Assembly: GCF_017115025.1 (NCBI RefSeq)
Contig: NZ_JABXKM010000114.1
Location: forward strand, 1-64,000
From: Nostoc sp. NOS(2021)
Lineage (GTDB): Bacteria > Cyanobacteriota > Cyanobacteriia > Cyanobacteriales > Nostocaceae
Length of the DNA: 64,000 nucleotides
Direction of reading: 5' to 3'
Within the stretch, counting starts at the first letter, position 1; each line of letters opens with the position of its first letter. The position numbers and the translations under genes are program-made. Positions 36,076-46,972 of the stretch are shown piece by piece. Below the pieces are notes generated by a model, which saw nothing but the letters and a program-made list of their open reading frames with translations, did no database searches and was not told the origin of the DNA.

Positions 36076-36254
36076 AACTTGAGATGCAAAGCATTTATTT
36101 CGCTAGTACTAGAGCATTGCCCCCAGCAACAATTAATCTAAAAAATAGTCTACTTGTTAAGTTAAATTAAACCACAGTGATTGTTACTCTCAGTTCGTAG
36201 GGTAAATTGAGTCCTGGTGTCAAATAATTCAGATTTACAGGAGTAAACATAACC

Positions 36255-36953
36255 ATGCAGCAGCTTACAGACCAATTTAAAGAATTAGATTTCAAGAGCG
36301 AAACATACAAAGATGCTTATAGCCGGATTAATGCGATCGTGATTGAAGGGGAACAAGAAGCCCATGAAAATTACATCACACTAGCCCAACTGCTGCCAGA
36401 ATCTCATGATGACTTGATTCGCCTATCCAAGATGGAAAGCCGCCATAAGAAAGGATTTGAAGCTTGTGGACGCAATTTGCATGTTACCCCAGATTTGCAA
36501 TTTGCCAAGGAGTTTTTCTCTGGACTACACCAAAATTTTCAAACAGCTGCGGCATCCGGCAACGTCGTCACTTGTTTGTTGATTCAGTCTTTAATTATTG
36601 AATGTTTTGCGATCGCAGCATATAACATTTATATCCCCGTCGCCGACGATTTTGCCCGCAAAATCACTGAGGGAGTTGTAAAAGAAGAATATAGCCACCT
36701 CAACTTTGGAGAAGTTTGGTTGAAAGAACACTTTACAGAATCCAAAGCGGAACTAGAGCAAGCAAATCGCCATAACCTACCCATCGTCTGGAAAATGCTC
36801 AACCAAGTAGAGGGTGATGCCCACACAATGGCAATGGAAAAAGATGCTTTAGTAGAAGATTTTATGATTCAATACGGTGAAGCATTAAGTAACATAGGTT
36901 TTACGACTCGCGATATTATGCGCTTGTCAGCCTACGGACTCATAGGCGCTTAA
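36255..36953 (+). CDS. ado: Aldehyde-deformylating oxygenase (alkane synthesis)
   Basis: This ferritin-like di-iron enzyme converts fatty aldehydes to alkanes and formate in cyanobacteria. The 232-residue protein keeps the metal ligands: Glu33, Glu61, His64 (ESRH), Glu116, Glu145 and His148 (EYSH). The conserved Cys71 is also present. The sequence is very close to what I remember of the crystallised Nostoc punctiforme enzyme. The acyl-ACP reductase that supplies its aldehyde follows 142 bases downstream, the standard gene order. A short upstream leader with a GGAG site precedes the ATG. Confidence 0.97.
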   Translation: MQQLTDQFKELDFKSETYKDAYSRINAIVIEGEQEAHENYITLAQLLPESHDDLIRLSKMESRHKKGFEACGRNLHVTPDLQFAKEFFSGLHQNFQTAAASGNVVTCLLIQSLIIECFAIAAYNIYIPVADDFARKITEGVVKEEYSHLNFGEVWLKEHFTESKAELEQANRHNLPIVWKMLNQVEGDAHTMAMEKDALVEDFMIQYGEALSNIGFTTRDIMRLSAYGLIGA

Positions 36954-37095
36954 AAAAGTTAGGAGTGAGGAATGATCAGTGAGAAATTATCAGTCGTACT
37001 CCTAACCGGAGGCGGAGCGTCTCCTGCTTTGCTCCTAACTCCCAACTCTACTAAATTCCACGCGCTCAAGACAGCATAAGCTTAATAATCACTAC

Positions 37096-38115
37096 ATGTT
37101 TGGTCTAATTGGACATCTGACTAGTTTAGAACACGCTCAATCGGTAGCTCAAGAATTGGGATACCCAGAATATGCCGATCAAGGGCTAGACTTTTGGTGC
37201 AGCGCCCCGCCGCAAATTGTCGATACCATTATTGTCACCAGTATCACTGGGCAAAAAATTGAAGGAAGGTATGTAGAATCTTGCTTTTTGCCGGAGATGC
37301 TAGCGAGTCGTCGCATCAAAGCTGCAACGCGCAAAGTCCTCAACGCCATGGCCCATGCACAGAAGCACGGCATTAACATCACAGCTTTAGGCGGATTTTC
37401 CTCGATTATTTTTGAAAACTTTAAGTTAGAGCAGTTTAGCCAAGTCCGCAACATCAAACTAGAGTTTGAACGCTTCACCACAGGAAACACGCATACTGCC
37501 TACATTATTTGTAAGCAGGTGGAAGAAGCGTCAAAACAACTGGGAATTGATCTATCAAACGCGACTGTTGCAATATGTGGGGCAACTGGCGATATTGGTA
37601 GTGCAGTTACACGCTGGCTAGATGCAAGAACAGATGTCAAAGAACTTTTGTTGATAGCCCGTGACCAAGAACGTCTTAAAGAGTTGCAAGGCGAACTGGG
37701 GCGAGGAAAAATCATGGGTTTGACAGAAGCACTGCCCCTAGCTGATGTTGTAGTTTGGGTTGCCAGTATGCCCAAAGGCGTGGAAATTGACCCCACCACT
37801 TTGAAACAACCCTGTTTGTTGATTGATGGTGGTTATCCTAAAAACTTAGCGACGAAAATTCAGCATCCTGGTGTATACGTGTTAAATGGTGGAATTGTAG
37901 AGCATTCCCTGGATATTGACTGGAAAATTATGAAAATCGTCAATATGGACGTGCCAGCCCGCCAGTTGTTTGCTTGTTTTGCCGAAGCAATGCTGTTGGA
38001 ATTTGAGAAGTTATACACGAACTTTTCGTGGGGACGCAATCAGATTACCGTAGACAAAATGGAGCAGATTGGTCGGGTATCAGTAAAACATGGATTTAGA
38101 CCGCTGCTGGTTTAG
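37096..38115 (+). CDS. aar: Long-chain acyl-ACP reductase
   Basis: This enzyme reduces fatty acyl-ACP to aldehyde with NADPH, feeding the oxygenase encoded upstream. The 339-residue protein starts [15 protein letters not shown], the family start. It has the cofactor-binding [10 protein letters not shown] loop (about residues 161-170) and the C-terminal [14 protein letters not shown] block that carries the active-site Cys region. It is followed by accA after a repeat-filled gap, so fatty acid initiation and alkane formation are neighbours. Confidence 0.97.
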   Translation: MFGLIGHLTSLEHAQSVAQELGYPEYADQGLDFWCSAPPQIVDTIIVTSITGQKIEGRYVESCFLPEMLASRRIKAATRKVLNAMAHAQKHGINITALGGFSSIIFENFKLEQFSQVRNIKLEFERFTTGNTHTAYIICKQVEEASKQLGIDLSNATVAICGATGDIGSAVTRWLDARTDVKELLLIARDQERLKELQGELGRGKIMGLTEALPLADVVVWVASMPKGVEIDPTTLKQPCLLIDGGYPKNLATKIQHPGVYVLNGGIVEHSLDIDWKIMKIVNMDVPARQLFACFAEAMLLEFEKLYTNFSWGRNQITVDKMEQIGRVSVKHGFRPLLV

Positions 38116-38277
38116 TCATTAGTCATTGGTCATTAGTCATTGGTCATTAGTCATTGGTCATTAGTCATTAGTCATTTGCAAATAACAAATGACTAAGGAC
38201 AAAGGACAAAGGACAAAGGACAAAGGACAAAGGACAAAGGATAGATAACTTATAACTCGTAATTCATAACCCCTACG
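38116..38277. repeat. GTCATTGGTCATTA and GGACAAA tandem repeats
   Basis: The gap is almost wholly two heptamer-type arrays: GTCATTA/GTCATTG (to about 38180) and GGACAAA (about 38197-38240). These are short tandemly repeated sequences of the Nostoc kind, with no spacers and so not CRISPR. Confidence 0.85.
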
Positions 38278-39258
38278 ATGGCAACTACCGAGCGTAAACC
38301 GCTACTGTTAGATTTTGAAAAACCCCTAGCAGAACTCGCAACCCGAATTGATCAAATTCGGCAACTTGCAGAAGAAAATGGTGTCGATGTTTCTGGTCAA
38401 ATTCGTCAACTAGAAGCACGCGCCATGCAACTACGTGAGGAAATTTTCACTAGTCTATCCCCGTCCCAGCGATTGCAAGTCGCTCGTCACCCGCGTCGCC
38501 CCAGTACCCTCGATTACATTCAGGCTATTAGTGATGAATGGATGGAATTGCATGGCGATCGCTGTGGTGGTGACGATCCGGCTTTAGTTGGTGGTGTCGG
38601 TCGTCTGAGTGGGCAACCTGTGGTGATGTTGGGTCATCAAAAAGGTCGTGATACCAAAGACAATATTGCCCGTAACTTTGGAATGCCTTACCCTGGCGGC
38701 TACCGCAAGGCGATGCGGTTGATGGAACACGCTAACAAGTTTAGTATGCCGATACTAACTTTTATCGACACACCGGGGGCTTGGTCTGGGGTAGAAGCAG
38801 AACACCAAGGTCAAGGAGAAGCGATCGCCTACAACTTGCGAGAAATGTTCTGCTTAGATGTGCCAATTATCTGCACAGTCATTGGTGAAGGTGGTTCCGG
38901 TGGCGCACTCGGTATTGGCGTAGGCGATCGCCTACTCATGTTTGAACACTCCGTTTATACCGTCGCCACTCCCGAAGCCTGCGCCGCCATTTTGTGGAAA
39001 GATGCTGCTAAGGCTCCCCAAGCCGCAGTTGCTCTGAAAATTATTTCCCACGACCTGAAAAAGTTGGGAATCATCGACCAAATACTGCCTGAACCCACTG
39101 GTGGCGCTCATTCCGATCCTTTAAAAGCCGCTACCACTCTCAAGCAAGTGCTGCTAGAAAATTTGGATGAACTCAATCGTTTAACCGCTCCAGAACGCCG
39201 GCAACTGCGCTATGAAAAATTCCGCAAAATTGGTGTTTTTACAGAAGTTGCCCACTAA
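38278..39258 (+). CDS. accA: Acetyl-CoA carboxylase carboxyltransferase subunit alpha
   Basis: AccA with AccD transfers the carboxyl group from biotin to acetyl-CoA, making malonyl-CoA for fatty acid synthesis. The 326-residue protein has the N-terminal coiled segment and the crotonase-fold core with [26 protein letters not shown] and [16 protein letters not shown], where the backbone oxyanion holes lie. The ATG at 38278 gives the family start. A hairpin CTACTCAA...TTGAGTAG with a T-rich tail at 39363-39390 probably terminates it. Confidence 0.97.
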   Translation: MATTERKPLLLDFEKPLAELATRIDQIRQLAEENGVDVSGQIRQLEARAMQLREEIFTSLSPSQRLQVARHPRRPSTLDYIQAISDEWMELHGDRCGGDDPALVGGVGRLSGQPVVMLGHQKGRDTKDNIARNFGMPYPGGYRKAMRLMEHANKFSMPILTFIDTPGAWSGVEAEHQGQGEAIAYNLREMFCLDVPIICTVIGEGGSGGALGIGVGDRLLMFEHSVYTVATPEACAAILWKDAAKAPQAAVALKIISHDLKKLGIIDQILPEPTGGAHSDPLKAATTLKQVLLENLDELNRLTAPERRQLRYEKFRKIGVFTEVAH

Positions 39259-39362
39259 CGGCACTGCATAATGATTGATTAGCCGAGCCGCAATGCTATA
39301 ATTGCCTATGTGCTTAAAGATTTTTAACAATCTAGCCATAGGCATTTGCATGTTTGGCAAAT

Positions 39363-39390
39363 CTACTCAATTTGATTGAGTAGCTTTTGT
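39363..39390 (+). terminator. accA terminator-like hairpin
   Basis: CTACTCAA (39363-39370) pairs with TTGAGTAG (39376-39383) around TTTGA and is followed by CTTTTGT. The rest of the gap to 39612 is AT-rich, with a CCTATG/CATAGG inverted pair near 39305-39345. Confidence 0.5.
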
Positions 39391-39612
39391 AGTATTAAGT
39401 AATCTAATTTGAGTCTCCGGCGTGATTTTCCAGGGGATGATTTGTTGTCTTCACTGGTAAAACCCACAATATGCCGACTATTGCACTGAATCATAGCATT
39501 TGCTTAATGAAAATCATCATATTTTTAAATTCCTTTAATATATCCAAACCGAGAAGTGTGAATAATTGGATGGTAATAGGCTTTGGGAAGTGCCAAAAAA
39601 TTGGGAGACACC

Positions 39613-40338
39613 ATGAGTGTTGAGCAAAAACGACGCGCCCTGATTACTGGGGCAAGTAGTGGAATTGGGAAAGCAACGGCTTTAGCCTTTGCGAAAGCGG
39701 GAATAGATGTCGCCTTAGTCAGCCGTTCTTTGGATAAGTTGGAGGCGGTAAGAGAAGCAGTCGAGCATACTGGGGTGGAAGCGAAAGCTTACGCTGTAGA
39801 TTTAGCGCGGATCTCCGAAGTAAAAGAAAAGATCGAAGCGATCGCCCTTGACTTTGGTGATATAAACATTCTGGTAAACAATGCGGGCCTTGCTTATACA
39901 GCTACTTTGAGCGAAACTCCCCTAGAGGACTGGCAGCAGGTAATTGACTTGAATCTGACTGGCGTGTTTCAGTGCATTGTGGGGATTTTACCTTCAATGC
40001 GCGATCGGGGCACAGGCACAATTATCAACGTCGCCTCAATTGCCGCCAAGCAACCGTTTCCCGGTTGGGGAGCATACAGCGTCAGCAAAGCTGGTTTGAT
40101 TGCCCTCTCTCAAACCCTGGCACAAGAAGAACGCACCCACGGCATTCGTGTCACAGCTATCTGTCCGGGCGCAGTCAATACCGAACTTTGGGACACAGAG
40201 ACAGTCCATGCCAACTTAGACCGTTCCAAGATGTTAACCCCGGAAATTGTGGCTCAGTCAATTCTTTACACAGTTCTGTTACCACAACAGGCAGTTATTG
40301 ATGAATTGACCCTGATGCCCAGTGCTGGCGCACTCTAA
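39613..40338 (+). CDS. Short-chain dehydrogenase/reductase
   Basis: This 241-residue classical SDR has the cofactor loop TGASSGIGKATA, the NNAG motif, and the catalytic Ser (NVASIAAK) with Tyr-x3-Lys (YSVSK). GGGAG lies six bases before the ATG at 39613, so the upstream TTG at 39583 is not used. It resembles 3-oxoacyl-ACP reductase (FabG)-like enzymes. In heterocystous cyanobacteria such a gene follows ado-aar-accA, suggesting a lipid or aldehyde substrate, but that is inference. Confidence 0.88.
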   Translation: MSVEQKRRALITGASSGIGKATALAFAKAGIDVALVSRSLDKLEAVREAVEHTGVEAKAYAVDLARISEVKEKIEAIALDFGDINILVNNAGLAYTATLSETPLEDWQQVIDLNLTGVFQCIVGILPSMRDRGTGTIINVASIAAKQPFPGWGAYSVSKAGLIALSQTLAQEERTHGIRVTAICPGAVNTELWDTETVHANLDRSKMLTPEIVAQSILYTVLLPQQAVIDELTLMPSAGAL

Positions 40339-40586
40339 TTGCGAAGTTAGGAGTTAGGAATTAAAAGTTAGGAGTTAGGAGTTAGAGTTTTTGGTGTTGC
40401 TGAATAAAAGTATGAACATGATTTTGTTTGATATCAAGATCCTTGTTGAGACACTATATATCCCGTCTAAACATCTGGATTCATACTGCAATTGGGCAAC
40501 GCCGAATTTTTTAACTCATAACTCATAACTCATAACTCATAACTCATAACTCATAACTAAATTCAAACCATAACCAAGACTGAATC
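40339..40586. repeat. TTAGGAG and AACTCAT tandem repeats
   Basis: TTAGGAG arrays (about 40346-40387) and AACTCAT arrays (about 40510-40560) flank AT-rich sequence upstream of folE. A further TTAGGAG array lies at about 41305-41340. Confidence 0.75.
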
Positions 40587-41294
40587 ATGACTATCGGTAG
40601 TTCCAACGGTTCCAATTGCTCTCAATCACCTCTGATTCCCGACTTGGCAGAAGCCATAACTCCCAGACCCGATCGCAATACTCATAACGGGCGACAAGCG
40701 GATTTGTTCTCGCCAAAAGAGGAACAGATGGAGGAAATGAAGGACGCCGTGCGGACACTAATATTGGGAGTTGGCGAAGATCCCGAACGTGAAGGACTCC
40801 TCAAAACACCCAAGCGAGTGGCCGAGGCAATGAGGTTTCTTACCAGTGGCTACAACCAATCCCTTGAAGAACTCGTTAACGATGCCATCTTTGATGAAGG
40901 GCATAGCGAGATGGTACTAGTTAGAGATATTAATTTCTTTAGTCTGTGCGAACACCATATGCTGCCATTTATGGGTAGAGCACACGTTGCTTATATCCCC
41001 AACCAAAAAGTTGTGGGACTGAGTAAGCTAGCCCGGATTGTTGAGATGTATTCCCGTCGCTTGCAAGTGCAGGAGAGGTTAACCCGCCAAATTGCCGAAG
41101 CGATTCAGACCATTCTGGAACCTCAAGGTGTTGCAGTAGTGATGGAAGCTAGCCATATGTGCATGGTCATGCGGGGTGTGCAGAAACCAGGTTCTTGGAC
41201 TGTCACTAGCGCAATGGTTGGTGTGTTCCAAGAGGATCATAAAACCCGCGAAGAATTTTTTAACTTGATTCGCCACCAAGCAGCATTTTTTTAA
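40587..41294 (+). CDS. folE: GTP cyclohydrolase I
   Basis: FolE makes dihydroneopterin triphosphate from GTP, the first step of folate and pterin synthesis. The 235-residue protein has a variable N-terminal 45 residues. The tunnel fold follows, with zinc ligands in [10 protein letters not shown] (Cys and His) and a later Cys in [10 protein letters not shown]. The [13 protein letters not shown] and [22 protein letters not shown] blocks are diagnostic. Confidence 0.96.
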   Translation: MTIGSSNGSNCSQSPLIPDLAEAITPRPDRNTHNGRQADLFSPKEEQMEEMKDAVRTLILGVGEDPEREGLLKTPKRVAEAMRFLTSGYNQSLEELVNDAIFDEGHSEMVLVRDINFFSLCEHHMLPFMGRAHVAYIPNQKVVGLSKLARIVEMYSRRLQVQERLTRQIAEAIQTILEPQGVAVVMEASHMCMVMRGVQKPGSWTVTSAMVGVFQEDHKTREEFFNLIRHQAAFF

Positions 41295-41472
41295 GTGCTG
41301 AGTTAGGAGTTAAGAGTTAGGAGTTAGGAGTTAAGAGTTAGGGACTTCCAAGAAATATAGCAACGGACAAGAAGGTTAGGACATTAACTGATGATAAAAC
41401 CTATATACAAACAGACTTTCAACCCAGTCCCCAGTAAAGAGTCCCCAGTCCCCTGCTATAAATTATCTATCT

Positions 41473-41634
41473 TGTGGGGTGGGCAGCGTTCGACTGACTT
41501 GTACTGAGCTTTGTCGTTGGCGCAGCCTCTCGTAGAGAAGTAGCGCTCATGCCGAAGTCCTGCCCGCCCTGAATATAGGATGGGTGTTCGCGTAGCGGCA
41601 CGAAGTGCGGACACCCATCCCACAAGAAAATTTT
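41473..41634. repeat. CTTGTGGGGTGGGC repeat pair
   Basis: CTTGTGGGGTGGGC (41473-41486) and the partly complementary ACACCCATCCCACAAG (41619-41634) bound a repeat-rich stretch containing CTGCCCGCCCTG. It shares its ends with the composite element at 3393-3658. No gene lies between 41295 and 41644. Confidence 0.55.
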
Positions 41635-41644
41635 GGATGTTTTT

Positions 41645-42283
41645 TTATCGTAAATCAATGTTTTTTAGGCTCTGAAATAGAAGTGCTACTTTATCTAAAT
41701 CCTTATCTCCAGGTGCGCGTTCCACACCACTAGATAAATCAATGCCGCTAGGATTTATCTGACTCAAGGCTTCCACAATATTATCGGCTGTTAGTCCTCC
41801 AGCCAAAAACCAAGGGCAATTGGGGTTAAATTGCTCTAAGATTGTCCAATCTAAGGTTTTGCCTGTACCACCAAGTTGTTGGGGATGGTAGGCATCAAGT
41901 AGTAAAGTATCTATGTATTTAATGTAATCAATCGCTGTGTCAAGATGCTCAAGACTGCGAATTCTCAGTGCTTTAATAATTTCGACATTGGGTAAAGCTT
42001 GACGTAACTGGTAGCAAAAATCTGGTGATTCATCTCCGTGTAACTGGACACCAGTCAACCCAGAATCAACAACTATCTGACTGATTTCGGGGATGCTAGC
42101 GTTGGCAAAAACACCAATTGTGTCAATATTTGCCGCGAGTTCTGCCACTGCTGACCGAATTTGAGATGTAGTTACGTAGCGAGGTGAGGTTGGCACACAA
42201 ATAAATCCTAGTGCCGTTGCGCCCAGAGAGGCGATCGCTATAGACTGCTGTGGTTGAGTGATGCCGCAAATCTTAACGCGCAT
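41645..42283 (-). CDS. trpF: Phosphoribosylanthranilate isomerase
   Basis: TrpF catalyses the third step from chorismate to tryptophan. The 212-residue (beta/alpha)8 barrel begins [10 protein letters not shown], with the catalytic Cys6 in KICGI. It has the catalytic Asp in LLLDAYHP and the phosphate-binding loops [18 protein letters not shown] and [11 protein letters not shown]. It stands apart from other trp genes, as is usual in cyanobacteria, and diverges from psaK. Confidence 0.96.
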   Translation of the reverse strand: MRVKICGITQPQQSIAIASLGATALGFICVPTSPRYVTTSQIRSAVAELAANIDTIGVFANASIPEISQIVVDSGLTGVQLHGDESPDFCYQLRQALPNVEIIKALRIRSLEHLDTAIDYIKYIDTLLLDAYHPQQLGGTGKTLDWTILEQFNPNCPWFLAGGLTADNIVEALSQINPSGIDLSSGVERAPGDKDLDKVALLFQSLKNIDLR

Positions 42284-42404
42284 GAAAATCTGACAAATTT
42301 AAAATAATCATCAAAAAAGTCTAAACTATCTAAAAAACTTTTGGGCCTTGTAATTTTATAATCTTGTAGGTCTACATTAACTTTTCCATTTAGGAGACAA
42401 AAGC

Positions 42405-42659
42405 TTGATTTCATCTATTTTACTAGCAGCAGCTGCATCTGTTCCCCCAACACCTGTGTGGAATCCGACAGTAGGGATAATTATCAGCGTCAGCAGCTTA
42501 GTAGTGCTTTTGCTAAGTACTAAGATTGAAAAACCCCTTGTTGGCCCCAAGTTCCCGATCCTGCCGATCAGTATTCCAACATTCGTCGCAGCGATGGCTT
42601 TTGGTCACATTATTGGCGTTGGCATCGTTTTAGGACTGACTAACATCGGTCGTCTGTAG
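42405..42659 (+). CDS. psaK: Photosystem I subunit PsaK
   Basis: PsaK is a small peripheral subunit of photosystem I with two membrane helices. The 84-residue product has helices at about 22-42 and 55-78 and the PsaK pattern [10 protein letters not shown] and [17 protein letters not shown]. The start is a TTG at 42405: AGGAG lies nine bases upstream and no in-frame ATG gives a full-length N-terminus. Sequence and length suggest one of the several PsaK paralogues of Nostoc. A GGCGTTAC-TT-GTAACGCC hairpin follows at 42675-42692. Confidence 0.9.
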   Translation: MISSILLAAAASVPPTPVWNPTVGIIISVSSLVVLLLSTKIEKPLVGPKFPILPISIPTFVAAMAFGHIIGVGIVLGLTNIGRL

Positions 42660-43054
42660 TTTTGCGATGACAGAGGCGTTACTTGTAACGCCACGATCAA
42701 TACAAAACTCCTAAAAACGATTTTGGGCAGGGGGAGTAGGGAAGAAATAACTTATGCCCCATGCCCAATGCCCAATGACGCTAGTTGCTTCTCCCCTTGG
42801 GAGACGCGCAAGGGACAAGTCGGACATTGCCCGACGCCAGTCACTCATGGGAGAAGACCGCGCTGGCTCCCCAATGCCCCACTCCAGAGTTTTGCTCACA
42901 GGCATTAATTGTCAGACGTTTTCAGCCCTTTTCTTTATAAGACCATTTCGTAACTTGTGACTAGCGAATTGATGCTCAAAATTATATGTATAAGTATATA
43001 CGCAAATATTGCAGTATAGGAACTACTGGCGATATCTAGTTTTAGGACAATATA
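42660..43054. other. Repeat-rich gap between psaK and the site-2 protease
   Basis: It contains the psaK hairpin (42675-42692), CCCAATG heptamers near 42753-42777, and a low-complexity stretch with GGGAGAAG. Overlapping short reading frames in it look like translated repeat. No gene is supported. Confidence 0.5.
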
Positions 43055-44251
43055 ATGCAAACAAATTGGAAAATTGGGTCTTTATTTGGAATTCCTCTGT
43101 TTTTAGACCCGTTGTGGTTTGTGATTTTAGGGTTAGCAACTCTCAACTTTGGGGTAGCTTATCAGGAATGGGGGACTGTTATAGCTTGGAGTGCTGGAAT
43201 AGTTATGGCACTGCTACTATTTAGTTCGGTGTTGTTACATGAGTTGGGTCATAGCTTGGCAGCCCGATCGCAAGGCATTAGAGTTAATTCAATTACCCTA
43301 TTTATGTTTGGCGGGATTGCTGCTATTGAAGAAGAATCTAAAACTCCTTTCAAAGCCTTTCAAGTAGCGATCGCTGGGCCTTTGGTGAGTATCGGACTAT
43401 TTTTGCTGCTCCGGCTGGGATCTATTGTGATACCTGATACTAGTCCACTCAGTATAATGGTCGGAGATTTGGCGAGAATTAACTTGGTGGTGGCTCTATT
43501 TAACATGATTCCCGGCTTACCTCTAGATGGAGGGCAAGTGTTAAAAGCAGCACTATGGCAAATAACAGGTAATCGTTTTCAAGCCGTACACTGGGCTGCA
43601 AAGGCGGGGCAAATTTTGGGTTATGGTGCGATCGCTTTAGGATTTGTTGTAGATTTTTTGACTAGAGAGTTAGTCGTTGGTTTGTGGATGGCGCTGTTAG
43701 GTTGGTTTGCTGTCCGCAACGCCAACAGTTATGACAGCATGACTACATTGCAAGAAAGTCTACTCAAGGTAGCGGCGGCTGATGCGATGACCCGTGACTT
43801 TCGCGTAATTGATGCTGACCAGACATTGCGCTCCTTTGCCGATTTATACCTGTTGGAAACCGCTCCCTCACAGGTTTATTTTGCTGCTTCTGATGGACGT
43901 TACCGGGGTCTAGTTTCCATTGACGATTTTCGTTTAACCGAAAGGAGTGAATGGGAAACCCAAACCTTACACAGCATTGTGCATCCGCTGACAGAAATAC
44001 CCACTGTTACTGAAGCAACATCGATAGCTGAGGTAATTAACAAGCTGGAAAATGAGCAGTTACCTCGAATTACCGTACTTTCTCCGGCTGGCGCTGTAGC
44101 TGGTGTAATTGATCGGGGAGATATTGTGCGATCGTTGGCACAAAAGTTAAATTTGCGAATAACGGATGCAGAAATTAAGCGGATCAAAGAAGAAGGTAGC
44201 TATCCGCCTGGGTTGCAACTGGGAGTCATAGCGAAATCAATTACAAATTAA
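43055..44251 (+). CDS. Site-2 protease (M50) with CBS domains
   Basis: This 398-residue intramembrane metalloprotease has the zinc motif His62-Glu63-x2-His66 (HELGH) in an early membrane helix. The third ligand lies in NMIPGLPLDGGQ. About six hydrophobic segments fill residues 1-225. Two CBS domains occupy about 240-380 (AADAMTRDFRVID..., PLTEIPTVTEATS...) and may sense adenylates. Members cleave anti-sigma factors or other membrane proteins; the substrate here is unknown. Confidence 0.92.
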   Translation: MQTNWKIGSLFGIPLFLDPLWFVILGLATLNFGVAYQEWGTVIAWSAGIVMALLLFSSVLLHELGHSLAARSQGIRVNSITLFMFGGIAAIEEESKTPFKAFQVAIAGPLVSIGLFLLLRLGSIVIPDTSPLSIMVGDLARINLVVALFNMIPGLPLDGGQVLKAALWQITGNRFQAVHWAAKAGQILGYGAIALGFVVDFLTRELVVGLWMALLGWFAVRNANSYDSMTTLQESLLKVAAADAMTRDFRVIDADQTLRSFADLYLLETAPSQVYFAASDGRYRGLVSIDDFRLTERSEWETQTLHSIVHPLTEIPTVTEATSIAEVINKLENEQLPRITVLSPAGAVAGVIDRGDIVRSLAQKLNLRITDAEIKRIKEEGSYPPGLQLGVIAKSITN

Positions 44252-44343
44252 ACGTCATACACTCGTCATAGTTTTGCAATAGACACGTCAAAAGCTTGTG
44301 TGATATTTAAATTGGTATTTGGTTACAAAATGCTTTTTTTGGG

Positions 44344-44371
44344 TAAAAGGTAGGATTTCCTACCTTTTTTA
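44344..44371 (+). terminator. Intrinsic terminator after the site-2 protease gene
   Basis: AAAAGGTAGGA pairs with TCCTACCTTTT around a short loop and is followed by further T residues, a good intrinsic terminator 95 bases after the stop. Confidence 0.65.
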
Positions 44372-44509
44372 TTTTTCAAAGTCTGGCGATCGCCATACAG
44401 CCCGTTGTAGAAATCGCTTCAGATAATTGGGAAATTATTAAAACTTCAAGTTTAAAGTGAGTAAAATGTAAGTACGTGATATACTACGTCTCTCACTTAC
44501 CCTGGTTTT

Positions 44510-45880
44510 ATGGCACTGCCAATTGTTGCAATTATCGGACGCCCAAATGTGGGCAAATCCACCCTGGTTAATCGACTCGCCGGGGAACAAACGGCGATTG
44601 TCCATGATGAACCGGGAGTGACACGCGATCGGACTTACATGCCAGCTTTCTGGAATGGTCGCGAATTTTTAGTGGTAGACACCGGTGGTTTAGTCTTTAA
44701 TGATGATACCGAATTTTTACCACTGATTCGCCAACAGGCAATGATCGCGCTTGCAGAAGCGTGTGCCGCTATTTTTGTAGTAGATGGTCAAACAGGCCCC
44801 ACATCAGCAGATTTAGAAATCGCCGAATGGTTGCGCCAACAACCCGTACCTGTGCTACTAACTGTAAATAAATGTGAATCCCCAGAACAAGGCTTAATGC
44901 AAGCTGCCGAATTTTGGGAACTGGGATTGGGCGAACCTTATGCCATTTCCGCGATTCATGGTAGTGGGACAGGAGAATTACTCGACGAGTTAATTAATCA
45001 CATCCCCAATGTTGAAGACATCCCAGAAACTAATGAAATCAAAGTAGCAATTCTGGGACGTCCGAATGTGGGCAAATCGAGTTTACTCAATTCTTTTGTC
45101 GGGGAAGAGAGGGCAATTGTCAGCCCAATTTCTGGCACAACCCGCGATGCTATTGATACCATCATTGAGCGAGACGGACAAACCTACCGCTTGATTGACA
45201 CCGCCGGCATTCGCAAAAAGAAACACATAGAATACGGCACGGAATTCTTTAGTATTAACCGCGCTTTCAAAGCGATTCGCCGCGCTGACGTGGTTTTATT
45301 AGTACTAGATGCTGTAGATGGAGTCACTGAGCAAGACCAAAAATTAGCTGGGCGGATTATCGAGGAAGGTCGAGCTTGCATCATCGTCGTTAATAAGTGG
45401 GATGTCGTCGAAAAAGACTCCTATACAATCTACGACTACGAAAAAACTCTGCAATCACGGTTACATTTTACCGAATGGGCAGAAACAATTTTTGTCAGTG
45501 CCTTGTCAGGACAACGGGTAGAAAAGATTCTAGAATTGGTGAAAACGGCGGCTGAATCACACAAACGCCGTGTCAGCACATCAGTAATTAACGAAGTCTT
45601 AACAGACGCTGTGAGTTGGCATTCACCGCCAGCATCCCGTGGTGGGCGTCAGGGCAAGATTTATTATGGTACACAAGTAAGTAGCCAACCACCAACGATC
45701 GCTCTATTTGTCAATGATTCCAAACGCTTCAACGACAACTACCGCCGCTACATTGAACGCCAATTCCGGCAACAGCTAGGATTTAAAGGCACGCCAATTA
45801 TTTTACTGTGGCGGAGCAAAAAAGTCCGTGATGCCGAAAGTGGTAACGTTAATAGAGCAACTCGCGTCAAAATAAGTTAG
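44510..45880 (+). CDS. der: Ribosome biogenesis GTPase Der (EngA)
   Basis: Der is the double-GTPase required for 50S subunit assembly. The 456-residue protein has two G domains: [22 protein letters not shown] in the first, and [22 protein letters not shown] in the second. A C-terminal KH-like domain (about 355-440) follows. The stop is immediately followed by the 20-base palindrome AGACGCGATTAATCGCGTCT (45881-45900). cbiQ follows after 79 bases. Confidence 0.98.
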   Translation: MALPIVAIIGRPNVGKSTLVNRLAGEQTAIVHDEPGVTRDRTYMPAFWNGREFLVVDTGGLVFNDDTEFLPLIRQQAMIALAEACAAIFVVDGQTGPTSADLEIAEWLRQQPVPVLLTVNKCESPEQGLMQAAEFWELGLGEPYAISAIHGSGTGELLDELINHIPNVEDIPETNEIKVAILGRPNVGKSSLLNSFVGEERAIVSPISGTTRDAIDTIIERDGQTYRLIDTAGIRKKKHIEYGTEFFSINRAFKAIRRADVVLLVLDAVDGVTEQDQKLAGRIIEEGRACIIVVNKWDVVEKDSYTIYDYEKTLQSRLHFTEWAETIFVSALSGQRVEKILELVKTAAESHKRRVSTSVINEVLTDAVSWHSPPASRGGRQGKIYYGTQVSSQPPTIALFVNDSKRFNDNYRRYIERQFRQQLGFKGTPIILLWRSKKVRDAESGNVNRATRVKIS

Positions 45881-45900
45881 AGACGCGATTAATCGCGTCT
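45881..45900. repeat. Perfect 20-base palindrome
   Basis: AGACGCGATTAATCGCGTCT begins one base after the der stop codon. It is a dispersed cyanobacterial palindrome and could also form a terminator hairpin. Confidence 0.6.
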
Positions 45901-45959
45901 GTACAGGAGTTATGAGTTAAAGTCAAAACTGCTAACTCCTAACTTATAACTCTAAAATA

Positions 45960-46880
45960 ATGGATTTATTGCGATCGCTGCCACTTGGACTTTATTTAGA
46001 ACAACCCCAAACTTGGCTGCATAAAATCGATCCGCGAGTCAAGTTCGCCTGGTTGATGAGCTTTTTAACAAGCTATGTTTTGGCCAACAACTTTTGGCGG
46101 GTACTGTTAGTGGTAGCATTGATTTTTGTCACCTTGATTGCAAGAATTCCCCGACGAGTATGGCGGCAGCAAATGGGTTGGCTATTAATACTATCGTTTT
46201 TTGTCTTAGCGATCGCAGCCATCAGTCCTGATGGAATGGGTGTAGATTATCAACCACGTCTACCAGCTAATGAACAAATATTAACCCAGCCATCAAACTC
46301 CAATAATATTCTTCAAGAGCAAGTAGTTGAGAAAAAAAAATACAGCTACGTGCTATTTCACAAAGGGCCAGTCAAAGTGACTCGCTACTCCTTGAGTTTA
46401 GCAGTACGCTTGAGTACACTTATATTTACCGTGATTTACAGCACTAATCTGTATCTGCTGACAACCGCACCAGAAGAAATCACATCTGGCATAGAAAGCT
46501 TAATGCAACCCCTGCGACGCTTCAAGTTGCCTGTCACAGAAATTACTTTAACTTTAACCTTGTCCTTACGCTTTATTCCCCTGGTTTTAGAAGAAGTGCA
46601 AAACTTATTTCGCTCCGTGATGACAAGGGCAATTAATTGGAAAAAGCTGGGATTAAAAGGAGCATTCAAGGTTTGGATGACAGTCGCAGAGAGATTGTTA
46701 GAAAATCTGCTTTTACGAGCTGATCAAATGGCGAATGCAATGATGGTGCGAGGTTTTACCAGTCCCAATGAGCATCGAGTCCAGTGGCACGACTTACGAT
46801 TAAAAGGGCGTGACTGGCTTGCTCTTGCAACTTTAATCTTATTCTGGGGAATACGGTTAGCTATAGGAACTCAGGTCTAA
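45960..46880 (+). CDS. ECF transporter T component (CbiQ family)
   Basis: This 306-residue membrane protein couples ECF-type ATPases to a substrate-binding S component for vitamin or metal uptake. It has five to six hydrophobic segments and the coupling motifs typical of T components, notably RADQMANAMMVRGF (A-R-G type) near residue 265. No S component or ATPase gene is adjacent. The substrate is not determined. It lies in the same direction as der and the next gene. Confidence 0.85.
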   Translation: MDLLRSLPLGLYLEQPQTWLHKIDPRVKFAWLMSFLTSYVLANNFWRVLLVVALIFVTLIARIPRRVWRQQMGWLLILSFFVLAIAAISPDGMGVDYQPRLPANEQILTQPSNSNNILQEQVVEKKKYSYVLFHKGPVKVTRYSLSLAVRLSTLIFTVIYSTNLYLLTTAPEEITSGIESLMQPLRRFKLPVTEITLTLTLSLRFIPLVLEEVQNLFRSVMTRAINWKKLGLKGAFKVWMTVAERLLENLLLRADQMANAMMVRGFTSPNEHRVQWHDLRLKGRDWLALATLILFWGIRLAIGTQV

Positions 46881-46972
46881 TTTTGCACCGAGAAAATGCT
46901 AAGAGTAGTCGTAGTTATTTGTACTCACTGCTAAAAACTGTCAACTAATTATTGACAACACTTATAAACAGT

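Noticed and set aside
38116-38245. Regular repeats that could be taken for a CRISPR array
   Set aside because: Units are heptamer-type tandem repeats with no spacers of constant length and no cas genes nearby.
46952-46972. Earlier TTG start for the TrpE/PabB-like gene
   Set aside because: ATG 46973 gives the family start; the extra seven residues have no support.
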